Shown here: positions 1 to 13,200 of the stretch, piece after piece
How positions within the stretch are numbered: position 1 is the stretch's first letter
How the letters are laid out: each line of letters begins with the position of its first letter
Assembly (NCBI GenBank): GCA_959347315.1
Contig: OY365806.1
Span: forward strand, 52,256,068-52,320,067
DNA: 64,000 nt
Source: Bimastos eiseni
Lineage: Eukaryota > Annelida > Clitellata > Crassiclitellata > Lumbricidae
Direction: 5' to 3'
The notes under the pieces: generated by a model
Told to the model about the DNA's origin: nothing
Databases searched by the model: none
The model's input: the letters and a program-made list of their open reading frames with translations, nothing else
Translations under genes and position numbers: made by a program

Positions 1-35
1 ACATGTAAATCACACGATTATCAATGTGCAATAAC

Positions 36-176
36 CTTCAGTCTTTCATGGAATATGTGGAGTACGAATTTGGCCATGACACTCTCTGGAGTGCTGAATA
101 CTTCATTGATCAGAGCACTAGTTTTCGTGCAGAGTGGAGGAATAGCTTCGAAAATAACTGGCCTATTGTAAGCTCC
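36..176 (-). CDS. EXOC5: EXOC5 coding exon, last one inside the window
   Basis: 47 codons from [16 protein letters not shown] to HIFHERLK; includes [15 protein letters not shown], the counterpart of DIFSNPETVLAKLI. Acceptor TTATTTAG, donor GTTATT. Phase 0 on both sides. An unrelated plus-strand open frame overlaps it and is a shadow. Confidence 0.92.
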
Positions 177-3100
177 CTAAATAAGAAAAAATATCCACAG
201 TCAATATATCATGTTAGACAAACTCAAACTGCTGGACAAACTCAATCAGAAATCATGAGATTCAATTTGCAAAGAAGAAATCATTTCAAAATTTCTCTTC
301 TACTAGAGATAGACAACTCCAATTTCCAAGGCTTAAAGATCATTCTCACCAACCGAGCATAAACATGCATGTATTTATATGAGCAACTGTACAGTGACTT
401 TTGTTGACATCTCAAATGCACTGCATGACTACCAGAAAGAACTAGAAATTAGTTTTACAGAACAGCTAAAGAACATTTCTAGCTGAACAGTTTGAAGGCA
501 TGTCTGGATGTAAATATTCACTCATTAAAAAGTTTTATTTATAGCTTCTTCAAGGACATTTATACAGAACCTTTAGACTTTAGAAACATGCCTAAACGCT
601 GCTCTAAACAAACAGATGTTACATAATCTTATAGAAACATGTCTAAATCCTGCTCTAAACAGATGTTACATAATCTTTTAGAAACATGCCTAAATCCTGC
701 TTTAAACTGATGTTACATAATCTTTTGTCCAATTGATCCCAGCATGAAGCTGGCGATGATACTGAAGTCTAGAACAGGCCTTAAAATAGAAGAAAATAGC
801 ATGAAAGAACAATTGCCAGAACATAAAATAGACAGTCAGACCAGTATCTGAACCAGCTCACTGACTCTGACCATTGCTAAATCTGGAAACAATTAAAGTA
901 AGGCAATCAGGTATATGTTGAAAGGTGTGAAGTGTGAGCAACAGGATTGCATTAAATAACAGAAATTTATTGATTAAATAACAGAAATTTATTGATTAAA
1001 TAACAGAAATTTATTGATTAAATAACATTTAAAATCTTAAGATAACAAATGTCATAAATATTTATGGCAGCAGCAGCAGACCAATGTTTGTTTGGTAATC
1101 ATGCAAAATTTTCATCTGATAAACATCATTAGCTGTTTTCATTTACAAGGCAATGCATAACAAAATACCTTTTGGCTTTCCTCTATGAAAATATCGATGC
1201 ACTTCTCGTAGCCCTGTTTTTTTACATAAAAATATTTTCATATAATATAAGATATATCTTATCTGCTTATAACTAGAATTAAATCTGCAAAGTCAGCTTT
1301 CTGACTTGCCTGCAATACCTCATTACACTGGTGTTACTCTTAGGGGTTCAAGGCAACCAGTAAAACGAAATAACGTGCTCATTTTTTCAATTAATCTCAT
1401 TATAGTAATTGACAGTCCAAAGAGAGATGTAGTTTTGGAGGAGCTGATAGTTTGATAATTGACAGCAGCATAAACACGACAACAGCAATAGAATAACTAC
1501 ATGAAAGGAATTAGTATTGTATTCAATTGCCTTTGTCTGGATTGATGCAGCTCAGCTGTCACTTTTCCTGCAAGGTGTGACTTCAGACTGAGGTTTGTGA
1601 GGAGCATCTCACTCTGCAGTCTCTTATGAGATCTGCTACAAGTCAAGATGTTGTGACATCTTGCAGCAAGCAGCTGATTTTCAGATGAATTTCTATCACT
1701 TAAAACCAGTGTTGATCAGTGTTGGGCACGAGACCAAAACCTCTAGACCAAGACTGAAACCAAGACCGAGAGGTTCAAGACCAAGACCGGGTGGTCCGAG
1801 ACCAAGACCAAGACTCTTTTTTATAAACAATTCAATTTATTAAGAAGGTAAAACGGAATAACACACTTAAAACATTAATTTTATTGCTGAAGAATACTAA
1901 TCTTAATAATGGTTCAGAAAACTGTTTTACTGGCCAGTCTGAACTTTTGCGGGTTGAGCCCTTGGCTTAGGCCTGAAAATATCATACTATAAATTACTTA
2001 CAGTATACGATAGGTAAATAAGACATCTGAACAAGTAGCTTAACGTTCTGTTTGAATGGTATAGGCCTACTTGTATTCGGAATTGTAGGTTAACAGTGAC
2101 TACAAGTGGCCAACCACATAATTATTAGTTTTCCGGTCTCGAGACCTCCTCGAGACCAAGACCGCGGTCTTAAGACCACATCCCTGGTGTTGATACTGAT
2201 GATGAACACTCATCTCATGTCCTGGTCAAACCAAGGATGAAATTTGGAGCTCAAACACCTCACTACATTCTACTGCGTTATTCACCAAAACATCTGTGAA
2301 TATGTGCAAAATGCCAAGCAAGTGGTGGAAAATGTATCAACTTAATCAAAAGAAATAGGCTAGAATAAAAATAATGTAAGCATCTCCTGAAGCCAAGTTT
2401 TAAGTTCCCATTAACTGATCTGGTTTGGAACAAAACAGCAGCTCCTTAAGCTCAATCTACCACTTCTCACATCAATGTATTCAGATGTCACATTTGCATC
2501 AAGTGTCCGTGACCTAGGTGTCACGATAGGTGCCTAGATAGCAACCTGTCAGTCTCAGATTACCTACTGTAGTTGATGCGCTCATGCTACTATCAGCTGA
2601 AGCGTCTGAGAGCCATCAGGAAATTTGTATCCTTTCCTGTATTCACAACAATAGTCCATGCCTTCATCTGTTGTCACATTGACTACTGCAATTCATTATT
2701 TGCTGGCCTTCCCAAGGCATGCTTATCTTCTCTGCAATCGGTTATGAACTCTGCAGCTCGTCTCCCTTGCCACTCCCACATTTATACCTACATGACCAAT
2801 GTCCTACACTGGCTTCCAATTCCCTCTCGCATCCAAACAAGGTACTTCTCTTTGTCCTTACAACTCAACAGGGTAAAGCTCCTAAATATCTCTGTGACTT
2901 AATGTGAAAACTTCTGTCTACTGTCCCTCTCCAGTCTGTGGATCGACTCGATCTTCTTGTTCCACAGGCAAGAACTGCTATAACTCAACACCATTCCTTT
3001 GCCATTGTGGGTCCTTCTATGTGGAATGACCTGACCCCCATTATTCATAGCAAGCTTCTAATCGGGCTCCCACCCTCATCCCTTCGTTGCCTGAAGACAT

Positions 3101-6100
3101 TTTTATTTCCTCGAGGCTGTCACGCTGAGAGTGCTTCTGAATAGCTAGTACTGTAAGAAGCGCCATATATATAACCAGATACGATACAGTACGATTAACT
3201 ATCGTGATGTGTGTTGGCCGAATACTGGAACTATAGAAAAGTATTTTTAAGTTTTGCATGATAAAGTCAAGATATTAACTGAACTGAACCTGAATTGAAC
3301 CTGAATTAACTGAATTAGGGCACGAGACCAAAACCTGCAGTGCACAACTCTCACAAATGACTTTGGTTGATGGATGCAAGAAATTAGTTTGCAAGAATAT
3401 GACTTCGCTTCTGAGACTTGCAACCCAATCATATTGAGCTTCACCTACGCAACTACTGTCTATAAGAAAAGCCCACGATGTTGCCCGTGTCATGCAACAT
3501 AAGAGTAGCTCTCAGCCTCTCACCTCCCAACATGCAGCAACAAGCTCTTGAGATAGTTTGGCCACTCTGCACAAAATAGATATGCAGAATCTTTTTTACA
3601 AGCTTAGTCTTGACAAGAGCAAGAGCCTGCAGGTTTAACCCATTAATTATCGATAGTTATCCAGTTGCATTTTGCTGCCTCAAACCTGGGATGAAATTTG
3701 GAGCACTAACCTGTTGACATAAAATTTCCCAGCAGCAGCTCCACCCAACTCAATAGAAAAGGAACAATGCCCTCAAGCATTCAAAACAAACTGAATAAGC
3801 TTAAAACACTATAACATCTAGTATTTAATACATTATTATGCCTTCAACTGATAAACTACATAATTAAGATACTGTGTTTACATGATATGCAAAGTATGTC
3901 CTTGAATTGCACGTCCACATTCTATTCCAAAATGCTTCACCTATAACTAAAACTACTGCTGGCATTGAGGTGGAGCCCCTATTGTTCCCGATATTGTTCC
4001 TGTGACACGACACAAATTTGCAGGTTTAGCCCATTATCGGGGGTAAAATGGGGCTTAATTGCCCATCACACCACCTACCCGTGGTACCCCTGTTGGAAGT
4101 AAAGCGTGTGGTGGACGACTGAGCCCTTGCTGGTATATGCGAGTCCCAGGGGAGAAGATCTTGAAGGACGGATGGTAAAAGTCATCAACCCAAGGAGATG
4201 GTGTCTCAATAAAAACACCTAGGGGAAAGCAATGGCAAACCACCCTTGTAAATGTGCCAAGAAAACCGCAATGATTAATATAGAACAATCGATAGTTGCA
4301 GATGGTGAGACTCCCAGGTCGGAGTGCGACTCAACAGTTACTGGGGAAGAGCGAGACGGTGAGTCGAGAGCCATCGGATCTAATGAAGCAACAGGAGTCT
4401 TTGACCAAAGCCGAAAGGATGTCCTGTGGTGGATCGCATCAGAAGGCAAAGAATTAACCTGAGCTATAAACAGAGGATGAGGGTAGTCACCTGGAATGTG
4501 AGAAGTATGCAGAGTGGGAAGATGAATATAATACAGGAAGAAATGAAATGACTAGATATAGCAATAATAGGATTATGTGAAACAAGATGGAAAGGTCAAG
4601 GACACTTTAATTGGAATGGATACAGGATGATAATGTCAGGCCAAAAAGAGAGGAAGAAATGGGGTTGCAATCATGAGTGACAAGAAAAGTACAAATGCAA
4701 TATTGGGATACAACACTGTGAGCGATAGAATATTGAGTGTAAGATTCCGGGGAGGAAAGGTAAACACCATGATTGTACAGGTGCATGGTCCAACATCAAC
4801 GGCACCGGAAGAGGAACATGAAAGATTTTACACTGAGTTACAGAGAGTAATGGACAGAACTGCAAAAGGAGATGTATTAATGGTCATAGGTGACTTTAAT
4901 GCAAAAGTGGGAAAGAGCATGCGAGAAGAAAGAGACACGATGGGCAACTATGACCTAGGGGAGCAAAACGATGCAGGAGAAAGACTGATAGAGTTTTGTG
5001 AAGGCAACAACATGAGAATTACGAACACATGGTTCGAACAACCAAAAAGAAGATTATACACATGGACGCCACCAGATCGGAAATACAGGAACCAGATTGA
5101 CTACATATTGATAGACAAAAGATGGAAAAGCACAATAAGAGATGTAAGAACGAAACCAGGAGCGGATTGTGGAACTGATCACGAACTATTAATGGCAACA
5201 TTACCAACGAAACTGAAGAAACTAAGAAAAGGAGAAAGAATGACCACATACGACTGCAAAGGCATCACACCGGAATACAGGATGGAAATAAAGAATAGAG
5301 GTTCGAAGTACTGGAGAGGGATGTGATGGAGGTAGAGGAGGACACAAACAACCTGTGGGAAAAGATGAAGGGAACGATATTGGAAGTTGCAGAGAAACAC
5401 ATCCCGAAGAAGAAGAAATTCACACCAACACCATGGCTATCGCTAGAAGCTATTAGTATAGCAGGAGAAAGAAAAGCTGCAAAAAGCACAGGAAACAAAG
5501 ATAAAGTAAGAGAAATGAACAGTGCCTTCCAAAAGCAAGCATGGAAAGATAAAGAAAAACATTTAAATGAAATGTGCAGGGAAATGGAGGAAGAAAGAAA
5601 GAAAGGGAGAATGAAAGAAATGTTCTCAAAAGTGAGGGCAATAACGAGAAAATTTACAATGGGCTCACTGAAGTCAGGAGATGGAAACGTAATTGATGAT
5701 GAAGAGGGAATGAAGAAAAGATGGAAGTACTACACGAAGGAGCTGTACAGCGAAGACAAGAGAGTAAAAACAGAGCAAAACGATATAACAGAACACGAAA
5801 AGGAACCGGTGGTTATGGAAGCAGAGGTGGAATGGGCAATCAAACAACTGAAGGACAACAAAGCGCCAGGTCAGGATGAAATACCCATAGAATTGATAAA
5901 AGCGGGAGATGACGCAATGAAAAAGACAATAACAAAAATATGCAATAATATATGGAAAACTGGAGAGTGGCCAGAGGAATGGAAGAGATCAATATTTATC
6001 CCTTTATTTAAGAAAGGAGATGCAAGAGAGTGTGAAAATTACAGGACCATAGCATTGATATCACACACAAGTAAAATACTACTCAAAATAATTCATAAAA

Positions 6101-9100
6101 GAATGGAGAACACAATTGAGAGAGAGCTTCCGGACAATCAGGCAGGATTTAGGAAGTCCCGGGAACACCAGATCATAGTGCCAACATGAGGTGGATAATG
6201 GAAAGGCAAAGGGAATATGGACAAAAAAATACACATATGTGTCATCGATTATAGCAAAGCATTTGACTGCATTAACCAAGAACTGATGTGGAAAACTAAT
6301 AGAAACTACTAAAGGGATTGTACAAAGACCAGGAGGCAGTGATAAGAACAGAATTTGGAGACACAGACAAATTTAAAATCAAGAAAGGGTTACCCCTTTC
6401 TTGATTTTAAATTTGTCTGTGTCTCCAAATTCGGCAAGGGTGCATCCTGTCCCCATTTCTTTTCAACCTGTATGCAGAAAGGATAATGAGGAGGGCAGAA
6501 ATGGAAGAGGCAACTGAAGGAGTAAAGATAGCAGGAAGGACATTGAATAATCTAAGATATGCAGATGACGCAACACTACTGGCAGGGAAGAAAGCAGATC
6601 TGGAAAAACTGATAAGAAGACTGAAGAGAGAAAGTGAGAAGGCAGGTATACTTCAACTTAAAGAAGACAAGGATAATGACCACAGCTGACTGGGACAGTT
6701 TCGAGATAGACAGAGAGGAAATAAAGGTGGTAACAAGCTTCACGTTCCTGAGATCATTAATAGAAAAAGAGGGAAAATGTGACTCAGAAATAAAGAGAAG
6801 GGTGGCGATAAGGAAAACTGCAATGAATGGACTGGAAAAGATATGTAAAGACAAACATGTGAGCATAGACACAAAAAAAAGATTAGTGAGAGCAATGATC
6901 CTCCCTACAGTACTATATGGCTGTGAGACATGGACAATGACAAAGAACCTGGAGAAGATCAACGCATGCAAAATGTGGATATGGAGGAAGATGCAGAGAA
7001 TATCATGGATGGAGAAGAAGACAAACGAAGAGGTGCGCAGGAAGGTTGAAGTTGAGAATGATGAGACATTACAACAAACAGTGTTGAGAAGGAAGCTGGG
7101 GTTTTTCGGACATGTTATGCGATCAAATGGAATGGAAAAGGAAATGATGTTGGCATGTGGAGGAGGAAGGAAGAAAAGAGGGCACCCAAGAAAAAAATGG
7201 ATGGGTGTGATACATGAAAAAACTGAAATGAGCCTAGAGGAATTAAGGGATGCAACCTCAGAAAGAGAAAAATGGAGACGATTGGTCATGGCGGTCGCTA
7301 GATTTCCAAGAAATGACAGCACAAGGTGACAAGGTGTGAGCCCATTATCAATAGTTTCCAAGAGTTCTGCGCTATACAAAATGGTCTATTACAAATACTG
7401 ATAACCAATAACATCACACAAAACAGGATTTCTATTCAGAAACAATTCATATGGAAAAATCTTTTTACCTCCTTCCTATACTTATTAATTACTGTCCATT
7501 AATTTATTTAAAAACCTTGAAATGTGACAAAATTTCTGCTAATCTTTTCATCCTTTGAGTATCTCCATCAAAGTAAGCTCGGCGAAAATCTTCAATCAGC
7601 TGGCTTTCAATCTTTGAATGTGTCTCTGAAAGAAAAAGATCAACTTAGGCTCATATTAACTGGCTGTACAGATTCAAAGGACTGTTATCACATAATTGTT
7701 TAACATTTAATATAAGCTTAAGTCTACTTAAACATAATTGTTTACCCTTTCTCGACCATGGATAAAAAAATCCCCGTGAAAAAAGAAATATCTGATAATA
7801 TGACCATCTTTATTTTCCAGAAACAACTCAATTAAACTATTCAGATGCCATAGTAACACAATCAGGAGGTTATTTGTCATGAATGTTACTTGTCCTGAAT
7901 GTTATTTCTCCTGAATGTTATTTGTTACGAATGCCATTAGTCCTTCTGCTTTGTTTTCCATGTATACTGATAAGCACAAAGCTATCCATGTTAGCCCCAT
8001 TAGCACAGCTGTGTGTGCCAGCGTTGAAAGCACGGTGCTGCGCAAAGATAAGGCTTGCATGGGCATGATGTACAGATCATCATCACATCACATCGGACTC
8101 CGTTCTGGACACGGACATGACACCGTGCTTGTTGGCTTGGTCCAGGGTGCCGTTGGCTGCAGGACTTCTGGAAAGTGACGCTCAGTCAATCTTGTCAATG
8201 CATCATTCCTATCAGATTTTAGTGGACCAACTTCATTGCAGTCAAACAGCAGAGCTGCTGCAACATGACGTTGAAAGGCCAGGAACGTGCCTTTGCAGCC
8301 ACACTTCTGGTACAGTATGAAACTGCACAATAAGGTCATGAGAAGCAGATGAAAGGCCAGCTTCTTATACCATATCATGGTCTTTCTAACCATCGAATAG
8401 TACTTGAGCATTTTATCATGCTTATCCACGGACCCCATCTTGGCATTGTAATCCACAATACACATTGGCTTCCTCTTCTCCATGTCATCACCGGTTGATG
8501 GTCTTCCTCGTCTCCTTATCCTGGAACTATGCTCTAATCATGCCGGCTGGTTAGCATATAGACATCCTTTTTGTCACGAAACTTCAAACAGGGAAGTGGA
8601 CCAGAACGAAATGCACTGACCTCAACAACATCGAGCTTTGCACTCCTGACTGCTGGAGAACTCTGTTTGAATGCATTGTGCCATATGCTGCTGTCTTATT
8701 GTGATGTAGAAAGTAATATAAGCAACATGATGTAAACCAATTTTCCATCCAGATTGTGTAGCCTTGGCGAAGTAGTAGCGGCATCATGTACATCACAATT
8801 TTCTGTCATACTGAATGATGAAAATTACTGTGGCAATTGCACATTAATTGAATGACTATGGTCCTGTTGACCAGTCTAAACTTGAAAGCGATACATGTAT
8901 CCAGAATCTTCACACAAGCTGAATAACTTGATGCCAAACCTTGTTCTCTTCAGAGGTAAGTATTGTCTGAAGAACAGTCTTCATTTCCATAACAGCAGAG
9001 ATTTGTCAACTGCTACTGATGCTTCCGGTCTGTAGATAGTTTAGAACCTCTCAAATAGTTCATCCAAAGGTGGTCACAACTTGTACAGTCTATCCAGATT

Positions 9101-9934
9101 TATATCTCCAGACCTGGCGCTTGATGATTGTCATTGAGGTGAAAGAAACGCAAGAGTAACTGAAACCGATTTTGCGGCACTACTGCACTAAAAAGTGGAG
9201 TGTGCAACAATGGATCTGTGGACCAGTAGAATGAAATGTAAAGTTTCTTCACAATCGCCATCAGTTCACCAATGAATTTCTTCATTTCCCTTGCGTTCGT
9301 TGGAGTCCAAAGGCGTGCATTTGAATAAGGAGGAATGTCACGATTGGCATCTAGATACTGTTGAGCAAACACGTTAATCTGGTGAGCAAAATGATTTAAG
9401 AGGTCATTGGTAACAAACAGCTGACAATACTTATCCTGGATGAAGCCAGTTGTCGGAACTTGCAATCCAGGTTTCCCAGTAAACAGGTATAAAAGATGCA
9501 TATTTCCATGTAAAATAAGGACAAAGTCCATGGACTGTCAGTCTCATCTTCATCGTTCATATTGCCATCGCTGTCTTGCAATGCACAATCATTGTCTTCA
9601 TTATCACATGTCAATATCAGCTCCAACTCTTCGCTCTCTGACTCATCATTCTCATCGACATCTACACTGTCATCAAAGTCATCATGTATTCATCACTCTG
9701 CAACAGTTCTACAACTTCTTTGAGCGTAAAGAATTTCCTTTTACTCGCCATATTTTAGCACAAAACCTTTAGAAATATAAATGTGGTCATAATCTATTTT
9801 TTGCAGAAATCTGACAAAATGCAGTCAAAAAAGGTTTGACAGTTTATAAAATCACAGACATCAATATACTTAATGTCAGATAACATGAACATCATTTTCC
9901 AATGTATAGAGATTATAAAGCAGACATCATAAAA

Positions 9935-10011
<77 letters not shown>

Positions 10012-10059
10012 ATATACTTAAACATATACTTAAGTATAAAAACATAAAACATATACTTA

Positions 10060-10094
<35 letters not shown>

Positions 10095-10178
10095 AATATA
10101 AATATATGAGAAATATAAATGTATATATATATATGAGAAATATAAATATATATATAAATATATATATATATTTATATT

Positions 10179-10229
<51 letters not shown>

Positions 10230-13200
10230 GGTCAAGGTAATAGAAATTATTTTCTCATATCCGGCGCTCTAGGTAGCAAAAAGTTAACCTTTGATCTAAG
10301 TCTACTTAAACATAATTATTAAACCTCTGATCTAAGTTTAAATCTCATTAAATATAATTTTTCAACCTCTGATATAAGTTTAAGTCTACTTAAACATAAT
10401 TGTTCAACCTTGAGTGTAACATGAAGCATCAGAGCGAAAATGACAATTTCTTTGTTATTTCACCTGATAAAAATTGGTCAAACCAAAACAGTATATATAA
10501 GAACACTTGCTCTAGTCTATGATTCTGCTGCTGTCACATTGATACTTCTACCAAAGATATATGCCAACCTCAACATTATTATATCCCTAATAGACTACTG
10601 GCAAAGTCCTTGAACTTAAGAATAGACTAAGTGAGGTGACTGTTCTACAACAAGTTTCACAAACTATTATGCTCAAGTCCACTAATAACATGCAAGAAAT
10701 GCATCTTCAGAAGACTAAATTGGTAGCAATAATAATACTAAATTATATGACATCAGTTTTAACACTAAAATAAAGAGTGTGTATTAAATGTGACTGAGAA
10801 ACCAATGCAGCTATCATTAAAGTATTAATAAATAGAACATCAACTAATATCCCATAAACTGCCAAACACAAAATCTAGTCAGTTTCCGGCAGATCAATCC
10901 ACTGAGACCTAAGGTGGGTAAACATTTGAAACAGGCAGTAGATCAAGTTCTAGCTTAAAGATCAAAACATAATGGACTAATTTGAAAGAACAATTGCCAA
11001 AACATAAAATAGAAAGTCAGACCAGCATCTGAACCAGTTCACTGATTCTGACCATTGCTAAATCTAGAGGCAATTAAAGTAAGGCAATCAGGTATATGTT
11101 AAAAGGTGTGAAGTGTGAGCAACAGGATTGCACTTGAAAACAGATATTTATTGATCAAATAACATTTAAAATCTTAAGATAACAAATGTCATAAATATTT
11201 AATGGCAGCAGCAGCAGACAGTTTTGGCAATTGTTATCAAACTAAACTGAAAGATCAATGCTTAATGATGATCAATGTTGGGATAAATTTGAGGATCAAA
11301 CCATTCAATACCTTCTATTCTCTCGCGAGCTTTGACAAACCTAGAACAAAAGTTACAACAATGTTACATGAAATAAGTGATGATGTAAACTAATGTAATT
11401 AAACATTGACACAGCACTACTGCTCGTTATTATTACGATTATTATCTTGCATTTATCAAGTGTAAATCTTCAAAATTTCTCAGCACCATACAAAAGGTGC
11501 ATTGGGAGATCAGTCTCCTCTTTTTCCAAATGTCCTTATTATACTGACTCCATAGAATACCTGTTAACATTCACTAGGGCATAGCCGGAAATTGCCTCAG
11601 ACATTCGCCTCGGCCGAATATTGGACTATTCGGAAGTATTCGCCTCTGTTACACCCGCAAATAGCTAAAAATAACTTTTTTTAGTAAATAATTTTTTAAT
11701 AAAATAATATTTTTTCATCAAATAAATTTTGGGCTAACAGACTTACTTATAAGTTATTGATTAATTAAACAAGAACTTAACATTCCATTGAATTTTCTTT
11801 AACGTATTGATGCTAATTTATATATTTTAATTTCTTTTGGTTGCATTCCCCAGGTGGCAACCAAAAAATTAATACTTTTCTCACTTGAATTGGCTCCACC
11901 CACTTTCCAGTAAACATTAGAGAGTAAAGACGTCGTTGATAACTTCTTATTTAAAATTTTATAACAAGGTTTTACATTTTTTTCACAAATAAGTCATTAA
12001 ATAATAAATATATTGTTATAGCCTAAAGTGCAACAATAAGCTATATGAAGGATATTGCTGTAGACTCTGAATTGACAATAGATAGTTCTCCGTATCTGTG
12101 CACGCGGCAGGTTAACTATGCTTTGCCTACGGATGGTACTCGCTGGTAGTGGCAGCGTTGCATGGAAGCAAAATATGCAATTGCGTACCAAAACACAGAT
12201 TCTTACTTACTTAGTCCTTCCTGTGTAGGTCGTCTACACATCGGGCAACTCACTTCCTCCATTCGTCTCTGTCCAAGGCCAGTGTCTCAGCCTCCCACGA
12301 TATCTCCAAACATTTTAGGTCGTCTCTTATGGTCTCTGACCAGTTTTTTCTCGGTCTTCCTCTCCTCCATTGCTCTCCCGCATACCAGGACATCACCTGT
12401 TTAACTCTTCTCTCCTCCTCCATGCTACAGACAAGCCCCATCCACCTCAGTCTTCTCCTTCTGATGTTGCTCTCGATGTCTTCTTGTTCCGTTTTCTCTC
12501 ATACGATCTTGTTGGTTATCTTGTCTCTCCATGTTATATGCAAGATTCTTTGCAGCCATCTGTGATGAGCTGCCTCCAGTCTCTTCCTGTTTGCCACCGT
12601 CATAGGCCACGTCTCATATCCATACAACAGTATACTCACTACCACAGCATTGTACAGCGCACCTTGAGTCCTTAAACTACATCCATTTTTCTTCCAGATA
12701 TTTGTGAACCTCTCATATGCAGTGTTTGCCTTTCCTATTCGTATCTTTATTTCTTTGTCACAGCTGCTATCCGGTGACATGAGGCTGCCTAGGTAGCAGA
12801 AGGCCTCCACAGATTCCACCTCTCTTCCATCAAGTCAGATCTGGTCTTCTTTGCTCCATTTCCCAACATTCATAATTTTTTATTTTTCTGGGTTAATAGT
12901 AAGTCCCATCCTTTCCGCCTCAGCCCACGTCCTGCTTGTTAGATCCCTCCCAGGTATGGTCCAGCAGGGCAATGTCATCAGCGAAGTCCATATCGTTCAA
13001 TCTGTCATCTTCATTCCATATCAGTCCCGTGTTGACCTCTTTTGTTGCCCTAGTCATTATCCAGTCTGTAACGATTACAAAAATCATTGGAGACAAAACA
13101 CATCCCTGTCACACTCCTGTAATGATCTGAAACCACTCGCCCTCCTCTCCATCATATCTCACACCCCATCGGCTACCATGGTAAAAGCTTCTTCTGATGT

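Larger units (their letters stand above)
4039..7339 (+). mobile_element. RTE (BovB-like) retrotransposon, near full length, inactivated
   Basis: Flanked by a 10-bp duplication GCCCATTATC (4029-4038 and 7340-7349). In order: GC-richer 5' region; APE endonuclease ([42 protein letters not shown]); reverse transcriptase ([46 protein letters not shown]); C-terminal block ([28 protein letters not shown]). The ORF is broken by a stop after NIIQEEMK (about 4549), by frameshifts near 4670, 5320, 6190 and 6640, and by a snap-back palindrome at 6351-6432. The 3' end is the short tandem CACAAGGTGACAAGGTG, typical of RTE tails. It lies antisense in an EXOC5 intron. Confidence 0.92.
7745..10283 (-). mobile_element. 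Decayed piggyBac element
   Basis: Minus-strand transposase remnants flanked by candidate ends: CCCTTTCTCGACC at the left (7745) and, on the minus strand, CTTTTTGCTACC at the right, followed by TTAA at 10284-10287. The left target is TTTA/TTAC-like, so the canonical TTAA is not preserved there. A long TA tract lies between the transposase and the right end. The element sits in a short tandem repeat: units with AAGTCTACTTAAACATAATT occur on both sides. Confidence 0.7.

Noticed and set aside
24..362. Plus-strand 112-codon open frame as a gene
   Set aside because: It is the shadow of the minus-strand EXOC5 exon 36-176, which matches the family and has splice sites.
4232..4462. Separate ORF1 protein of the RTE element
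   Set aside because: 76 codons with no recognisable domain, and an overlapping frame of equal length on the other strand; left as part of the 5' region.
6576..7379. 267-codon minus-strand open frame
   Set aside because: Antisense of the RTE polymerase C-terminal region; hydrophobic composition is a by-product of purine-rich sense codons.
9794..10235. Long Ile-Tyr open frames
   Set aside because: Translations of TA microsatellite.
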